From assembly GCA_001430745.1 (NCBI GenBank), contig KQ482041.1, positions 635,734-649,324 of the forward strand: 13,591 nt of DNA. The letters run 5' to 3'. The DNA comes from Auxenochlorella pyrenoidosa (taxonomy: Eukaryota; Chlorophyta; Trebouxiophyceae; Chlorellales; Chlorellaceae). Numbering within the stretch: the stretch's first letter is position 1; the number at the start of each line of letters is the position of its first letter. Of the stretch, positions 9,301 to 13,591 are shown one piece after another. The notes under the pieces are model-generated. The model had not been told where the DNA came from. It did no database searches and saw nothing but the letters and a program-made list of their open reading frames with translations. A program made the position numbers and the translations under genes.

Positions 9301-9387
9301 GCCTGTGGCCTTTGCTCGCGCGACCGCCGCCGCCGCTGCCAGCGCTAGGAGCCAGCAGCAGAGCGGGGCGGCCAGGCGGCGCGCCAT
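6346..9387 (-). CDS. Prolyl 4-hydroxylase with C-terminal ShK domain
   Basis: Fe(II)/2-oxoglutarate dioxygenase that hydroxylates peptidyl proline in the ER/Golgi; in plants and algae the usual substrates are cell-wall hydroxyproline glycoproteins. Eleven exons: 9387-9211, 8946-8895, 8641-8551, 8371-8251, 8111-8047, 7873-7800, 7547-7446, 7232-7133, 6930-6839, 6685-6574, 6418-6346. All phases agree, giving 352 residues. Residues ~5-25 form a hydrophobic signal/anchor. The catalytic domain runs ~60-282. Fe ligands are H160 and D162 (PHFDYFFD) and H245, with the 2-oxoglutarate Lys at 255, ten residues after H245. Family landmarks SDIRTSYGMFF, ILMYLSTPEEGGETVFPN and KGDAVLFFSL are present. A Pro-rich linker leads to a six-Cys ShK domain (C293, C300, C309, C326, C330, C333). 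Introns 3 and 4 start with GC instead of GT. The start is the first ATG before the hydrophobic segment. Substrate specificity is inferred from family. Confidence 0.94.
8112..8250 (-). other. GC-AG intron 4 of prolyl 4-hydroxylase
   Basis: Exon 4 ends CAG and the intron starts GCGCGG; the acceptor CCCGCAG precedes GTGCTGCGG. The phase-0 join gives GEGIQVLRYANGQEYKPHFD, the near-invariant block leading to the iron site. The only nearby GT donor (GTGCGC) is in the wrong phase. Confidence 0.8.
8372..8550 (-). other. GC-AG intron 3 of prolyl 4-hydroxylase
   Basis: Exon 3 ends ATTAG and the intron starts GCAAGC on the minus strand; the acceptor is CCCGCAG before CGACATC. The join rebuilds an Ser codon and gives NEGISDIRTSYG, the expected family sequence. 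No GT donor in the needed phase is present. Confidence 0.8.
8643..8700. repeat. G-rich tract (plus strand), polypyrimidine tract of P4H intron 2
   Basis: On the plus strand this is GGGTGGGTGGG followed by long G runs, a quadruplex-like pattern. Read on the gene's minus strand it is a C-rich tract ending directly at the acceptor of exon 3 (ACACAG before AGGAGTGC). Its position explains it as an extended polypyrimidine tract. Confidence 0.65.
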
Positions 9388-9646
9388 GAACACCAGTGAG
9401 TCACGGGGCGGCTGTCACGAGGCCCGAAGGGTTCACAAGCGCAGCGGAACGGACCGGTCACTGAGGCGTAGCGCGAATTGGTGGCCAGCCCGTTTCTTCT
9501 CCTTGTTGCAGCCCAGGCGCGGCACACGATCGATCAGGAATGGGGCTTGGCGCCTTCATGCCCCCACCACGACACGCTCGCCTGGCAAGCAGGTGGCCAT
9601 GAAGCCATCGGCCCCCGCCACCGTCTCAAATTCCCGATCGTGCACC
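9388..9646. promoter_or_regulatory. Divergent promoter region between P4H and YbaB genes
   Basis: Only 259 nt separate the two divergent start codons, so the promoters must share this stretch. ATTGG at 9477-9481 is a CCAAT motif on the minus strand, 90 nt before the P4H start. No TATA element is evident. Function is inferred from position. Confidence 0.5.
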
Positions 9647-10893
9647 ATGGCTATCACCCTGGCTCTGCAGGCCGTCCCGGCGCAGCGTGCCTTCCAGGCT
9701 CGGGCGCAGCGGTGAGGCTGGGGCGCGGTAGTGCCATTTGGAGGGCGGCATGGTGGCATCCATGGACGCATCGATGCTTCCTGGTGCCAGAGAGCCCGCA
9801 TCTGCACGCCGCCTGGATGGCAAAGGTCGTCCTCCTCACCCACCCTGTACAGGCCCCGCGCGCAGCAGCGCCGTGCCCTGGCGCCTCGTGCACTGTTCGG
9901 CAAGGGCGATGGCGTGAGTGGGCGACGGGGCGGGGGTAGTGGCAGCAGCAGCGGCAGCGCACTAGCAGGTGGGGGAGTGGACAGGCCAATGCGCCGACAG
10001 TGGCTCAGCCCCCCATGTTTGCATCCCCAAATGTGTCGCGTGCAGGAGGGCGGCGGCAACCCTTTTGCCAACATGGGCAACCTGATGGAGAACCTGAAGA
10101 AGGCGCAGGCGATGGTGCAGGTGGAGGCGGCCAAGGTGCAGGAGGAGCTGGCCAAGTGAGGCGGGGCTGGGGGGCACAGGGCCTGCAGGTCCATGGACAG
10201 TGCTTGCCAGCTGTGCCACCGGGAGAGGCGGCAGGGGCCCCAGAGCGCAGCATGGCAGATGGCCCCCGCCACGGCTGTAGCCTGCATGGGCAGAGTTGCA
10301 GCCGAGGGTGCGAGGTGCAGGCCCGCCGCCCCCTCCCCTTGCTGCCCCTTTTGGTGGGCGCCCTGCGCCGACTGCCCCTCTGCGCCTGGCGAAACCCCGC
10401 CCCGCCCGCAGCACGGACTTTGAGGGCTACAGCGCCGACGAGACGGTGCGGGTGGTGATGAGCGGCAACCAGGAGCCGCGCAGCGTGGACATCACGCAGG
10501 AGGCGTACGACCAGGTGGGGGGCGCCACGGCATGGGGGGCAGGCCGGGGCTCGCAGAGTGCCGGCGTGCGGTGTCAGCAGGCAGTGCCCCTTGCACACAG
10601 TTTTGGGCGGCAGCGGCGGCGGCGGCGGCGGCAGCAGCAGCAGGAGCTGCTGCAGGAGGGGAGGCCCAGCGTGAGCCGGCGCGCCCAGCATGTCCCTGCT
10701 ATGCATGTGTTTGCGTGCGGGCCGACGGCAACGTCCTGCCCTTGTTCCATTCTGTGTACTGCAGGGTGTGGAGCGCCTGAACGAGCTGGTGGGAGAGGCG
10801 ATGCGCGACGCCCACGCGAAGAGCGTTGATGGCATGAAGGCAAGAATGCGGCAGCTGGCAGCCAACCTGGGCATGCCCCCGCCGCCGCAGTGA
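9647..10893 (+). CDS. Chloroplast nucleoid-associated YbaB/EbfC family protein
   Basis: Small DNA-binding protein of the YbaB/EbfC family; plant members such as Arabidopsis STIC2 act in the plastid (nucleoid, thylakoid biogenesis). Exons 9647-9711, 9853-9913, 10046-10155, 10412-10514 and 10765-10893 join in phase to 155 residues. Residues 1-~40 are Ala/Arg/Gln-rich with no acidic residue until the end and fit a transit peptide, ending near ALFGKGDG. The mature part has the family pattern: helix GNLMENLKKAQAMVQVEAAK, strands with FEGYSADETVRVVMSGNQ and the SVDIT turn, then the C-terminal helix ERLNELVGEAMRDAHAKS and MKARMRQLAANLGMPPPP. The length matches bacterial YbaB plus a transit peptide. 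All donors are GTG-type. The gene is divergent from P4H and just upstream of the JMJD6-like gene. Plastid location is inferred from the N-terminus. Confidence 0.94.
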
Positions 10894-10913
10894 TTCCATG
10901 ACCTAACCCCAGC

Positions 10914-10918
10914 TGTAA
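10914..10918 (+). terminator. TGTAA polyadenylation signal of the YbaB gene
   Basis: TGTAA lies 20 nt after the stop codon, and a second copy occurs at 10954-10958 in a locally AT-richer stretch. The second, more distal copy leaves a more usual 3' UTR length; either or both may be used. Confidence 0.6.
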
Positions 10919-10969
10919 AGAAGCTAAGCAAACCAGAAGGAAATATAGGCGGATGTAAATTGAGAGATG

Positions 10970-11139
10970 AAATGCTGGGAGCAGGGAGTGAGATAGGCCC
11001 TGGCCGGTGGTTGCCGCCCGCTATGCCTGCCGCCGCTGCCCTCCTTGCGCTTGCCATGATGTGCATGTGCTGCTTCCTGTTGCGAACTTGCATTGATCTG
11101 CGATTGGCCCCGTTTTGCCGCCTCTGGCCAGCCGCTGGT
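10970..11139 (+). promoter_or_regulatory. Probable promoter/leader of the JMJD6-like gene
   Basis: Lies between the YbaB polyadenylation signals and the proposed JMJD6-like start. It holds ATTGG (inverted CCAAT) at 11103-11107. It also reads open in the frame of the proposed first exon, with a Cys/Leu-rich hydrophobic translation unlike a nuclear protein, so I treat it as non-coding leader. Confidence 0.4.
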
Positions 11140-13409
11140 ATGTGCGTTGTACGCACCGGCGAGCCACCGGCGAATGGTCCTTCGTCAGAGCTGCAGCATC
11201 TCGATGCAGTGAAGCTGCAGGAGCAGGCAGCCCAAGGGTGAGCCAGCCGGTCTGTCTCGCTTTCAACCTCGCTGTTGCAGGGCCCACACCTCCCGCTGCA
11301 CTGCCAGCGCGCTCTCAAGATCTCGACGGTCAGCAGAGCACGACTCCGCCGCGTGTTGCAATTTAGCAGACTCTGCTGCCGCTGCTGCATCCACCTCTGC
11401 CCGCCACCACCAGCAAACGTTGCTGCCGCATTCTCGCTCTCTTCCTTCTCAGTCCCATCCCATCCGCCTTGGTGCAGGCCTCACGCAAACGGCCACAGTG
11501 GCAAAGTCAAAGCTGCCGACGGCAATGGCAGCAGCAGCAGCAGCGACAGCTTTGAGCGCAAGGTGTGCATGGGAGGGGCGGCGAGGTGCCCGACACACTG
11601 TGGCCATTCCCTGGAAACATGCTGACAACATGGCAGGCAGTGCGTACACATGCCGATGGGTCTTCCCGCCTGGGTCCCCCTCTCCGACACACCACCACTA
11701 CCACCACCCCGAGGGCTCCCCACAGGTCCGCAAGGCCAAGCGCGCGGCACGCTCCGAGCTGAGCGTGAGCCGCGGCGAGTGGCGCAAGCACGGCTACGCC
11801 TCCTCCCCCGCCCTGCTGCGCACGCACGGCTTGGTGGATGGCCTGCCGCGGGTGGATGCCTCCAGCCTGACGGCCGAGGAGTTTGCAGAGCGGTATGAGC
11901 GTCCGCGGCAGCCCGTGGTGCTGACGGGGCTGTGCGACGCCTGGCCGGCGGCGCGCGAGTGGACACTCGACCGCCTGCTGCAGCGCCTGGGCCACTGCAA
12001 GTTCAAGGTGGGCTGGGGGGAAGCCGGGCGGCCAGCGCGGGGCAAGCCGGCCCTGCCTGGGGACAGGAAGGAGGGGTTCAAACACCTGTGCTGGGGCGAC
12101 ACTTGGTGGGCTCGATGCGAGCCGCACACAGCCTGCCAACGGCTGCCTCCACATCAAGGCGGTCTATTACGCTGGCGACACCACCCCAGGCCCCTCTTCT
12201 GTTCGCTGCCTGCGGCGCAGGTGGGCAGCGACGACGACGGCTACGCTGTGCGCCTCAAGCTGAAGCACTTCCTGTCCTACTGCCGCCACCCTGAGCACGC
12301 CCCCGCCGACGACTCGCCCCTCTACGTGTTTGCCCACCTGGACCGAGACCGGCAGGAGGGCGCGGCGCTGCTGCAGGACTACACGGGTGGGCGCGGCGCC
12401 GCGGCTGGGGCAACGGTCTGCCCACCAGCGGCAGCATGCGACCCTCTAAGGGCAATAGCGCTGCCCAGGTCTTCATGCTGGAGCATACCTCTTGCTTCCT
12501 GCGTGCTGCCTGGTGGCTCGCATCACAGCCTGCACGCAGCCGCCCGTCGCCTCTAATAGGCACCATGACCACCGCCCCCCCCCTGCCCCGCAGTCCCGCC
12601 CATGTTTGCGGAGGACCTGATGCGGCTGGCGGGCGAGCGGCGGCGGCCGCCCTACCGCTGGTTTGTGATGGGCCCCGCCCGCAGCGGCACCGCCATGCAC
12701 GTCGACCCGCTGGCCACCTCGGCCTGGAACGCGCTGCTGCAGGGTGGGCGCGCCCGCACGGCTGTGGGCGCGTGCACGAGCCGGGCACCCAGGCCTGGGG
12801 CACGACCATGTGTGGGCAGCCATCTTGCGCCGCCGACAGTGCCGCCGCCGCACTGCCTGCAGCCCCTGGCCCGCCCTCTGCCTACTGAGCCCCTCGCTGC
12901 CGCGCCTGCCAACCCCAGCGCAGGCCACAAGCGCTGGGCGCTGTTCCCGCCGGGCACGCCCCGCGACCTGATCAAGCCTCCGGGGGTGGAGCGCGAGGCG
13001 GCCTCCTGGTTCACGCACGTCTACCCACGCACCCAGGCGCCCGACTGGCCGGGGCCGCGCCCCATCGATGTGGTCCAGGGGCCGGGAGAGACGTGAGCTC
13101 AGCTGGTTGTACGGCAGCATGGGCTCTGGCAGGACTGGAGGATGGCCGGCAGGCTCATCTGCCAGCCTGTGGAAAGTGCTGCATGTTCAACCCCTTTGCC
13201 CGGGCTGCTAGCTCATCACTGCCTTGTGCTCTTCAAGGGTTTGTTGTCTTCAGCGGGCTGGCCTGGTACGCTCGGCTCCTGCCTCTGCGCCCCCGGTTCC
13301 TCCTCCGCCATAGCCTTCTCTCTGCCCCTTGCCCCCGCTTTCCTGCCGCAGAATCTTTGTGCCGGCCGGCTGGTGGCACGCAGTGATGAACCTGGACCTC
13401 ACCATTGCG
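11140..13409 (+). CDS. JMJD6: JMJD6-type JmjC-domain oxygenase (partial, 3' end off window)
   Basis: Nuclear Fe(II)/2-oxoglutarate oxygenase of the JMJD6 family; animal JMJD6 hydroxylates lysine in splicing factors, and its arginine demethylase activity is debated. Exons 11140-11237, 11478-11562, 11726-12007, 12221-12386, 12594-12743, 12924-13092 and 13352-13409 are in phase and give the first 336 residues. After a Ser-rich N-terminus comes the family start VRKAKRAARSEL, then PRQPVVLTGLCDAWPA. The catalytic core has YRWFVMGPARSGT, Fe ligands H246 and D248 (MHVDPLATSAWNALLQG), Lys 263 for 2-oxoglutarate (17 residues after H246, as in animal JMJD6), PRTQAPDWPG, PGETIFVPAGWWH with H326, and NLDLTIA. 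The following VTQN block and C-terminal helices are not in the window. Exon 1 and the start at 11140 are tentative: supported only by phase, a good GTGAGC donor and an acceptor at 11478. Confidence 0.9.
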
Positions 13410-13591
13410 GTGCGTCAACCGCCCATGCGCTGCCTGGCAGTTGTGGGAAACTGGCCCTGCTTCGCCCGCACCCTGCCCCATGCACTGCTCGTGCACACCC
13501 TGCCGTAATGACCCCAAACCTGGCTCCCCTCCATACACACACGTAATCCGGCCACATTCAAGCTTCTACCCCAACTGAACCCCACCGACGG
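13410..13591 (+). other. JMJD6: Incomplete intron of the JMJD6-like gene
   Basis: Starts with a GTGCGT donor directly after the TIA codons of exon 7. No acceptor followed by the expected VTQN-type sequence is found before the window ends, so the intron continues outside. Confidence 0.6.

Noticed and set aside
10005..11390. 461-codon open frame on the minus strand
   Set aside because: It runs antisense through YbaB exons 3-5 and their introns, has a low-complexity Pro/Arg/Ala-rich translation with no known motif, and overlaps a well-supported gene. A GC-rich shadow frame.
1..13591. tRNA, rRNA, CRISPR, insertion sequence or viral gene
   Set aside because: No cloverleaf arms, rRNA core sequence, regular spaced repeats, transposase or viral hallmark protein was seen on either strand.

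Overview
The window looks like nuclear DNA of a GC-rich unicellular green alga, most likely a trebouxiophyte of the Chlorella type. The grounds are many short coding exons (about 50-280 nt) split by 120-280 nt GC-rich introns, GTG-type splice donors, TGTAA polyadenylation signals, plant/algal protein families, and plastid-type N-terminal extensions. The species assignment is inference. No prophage, CRISPR array, transposon or RNA gene is visible. Most long open frames on both strands are antisense or intronic shadows caused by the high GC content.

Five multi-exon genes were assembled by hand from splice sites, reading phase and family motifs. (1) 1-3708, minus, 3' end off the window: a transcription factor with three AP2 DNA-binding domains behind a Gln/Gly/Pro-rich N-terminus. 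(2) 4551-6045, plus: phosphatidylglycerophosphate synthase (CDP-alcohol phosphatidyltransferase), probably organelle-targeted. (3) 6346-9387, minus: an ER-type prolyl 4-hydroxylase with a C-terminal ShK domain, eleven exons, complete. (4) 9647-10893, plus: a plastid YbaB/EbfC-family nucleoid-associated protein, five exons, complete. (5) 11140-13409 and beyond, plus, 3' end off the window: a JMJD6-type JmjC oxygenase.

Layout: genes 1 and 2 diverge from an 840 nt spacer holding two perfect short inverted repeats. Genes 2 and 3 converge, with TGTAA signals on both strands only about 40 nt apart. Genes 3 and 4 diverge from a 259 nt spacer. Genes 4 and 5 are tandem, 246 nt apart. This is ordinary compact algal gene packing. 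The five functions (transcription, phosphatidylglycerol synthesis, secretory hydroxylation, plastid nucleoid, nuclear hydroxylation) do not form one pathway. Two genes (3 and 5) are Fe(II)/2-oxoglutarate oxygenases of different families.

The most distinctive points are the triple-AP2 architecture, two GC-AG introns in one gene that phase and family alignment both require, a near-absolute GTG donor preference, and the inverted repeats in the divergent promoter. I found no convincing new biological system.
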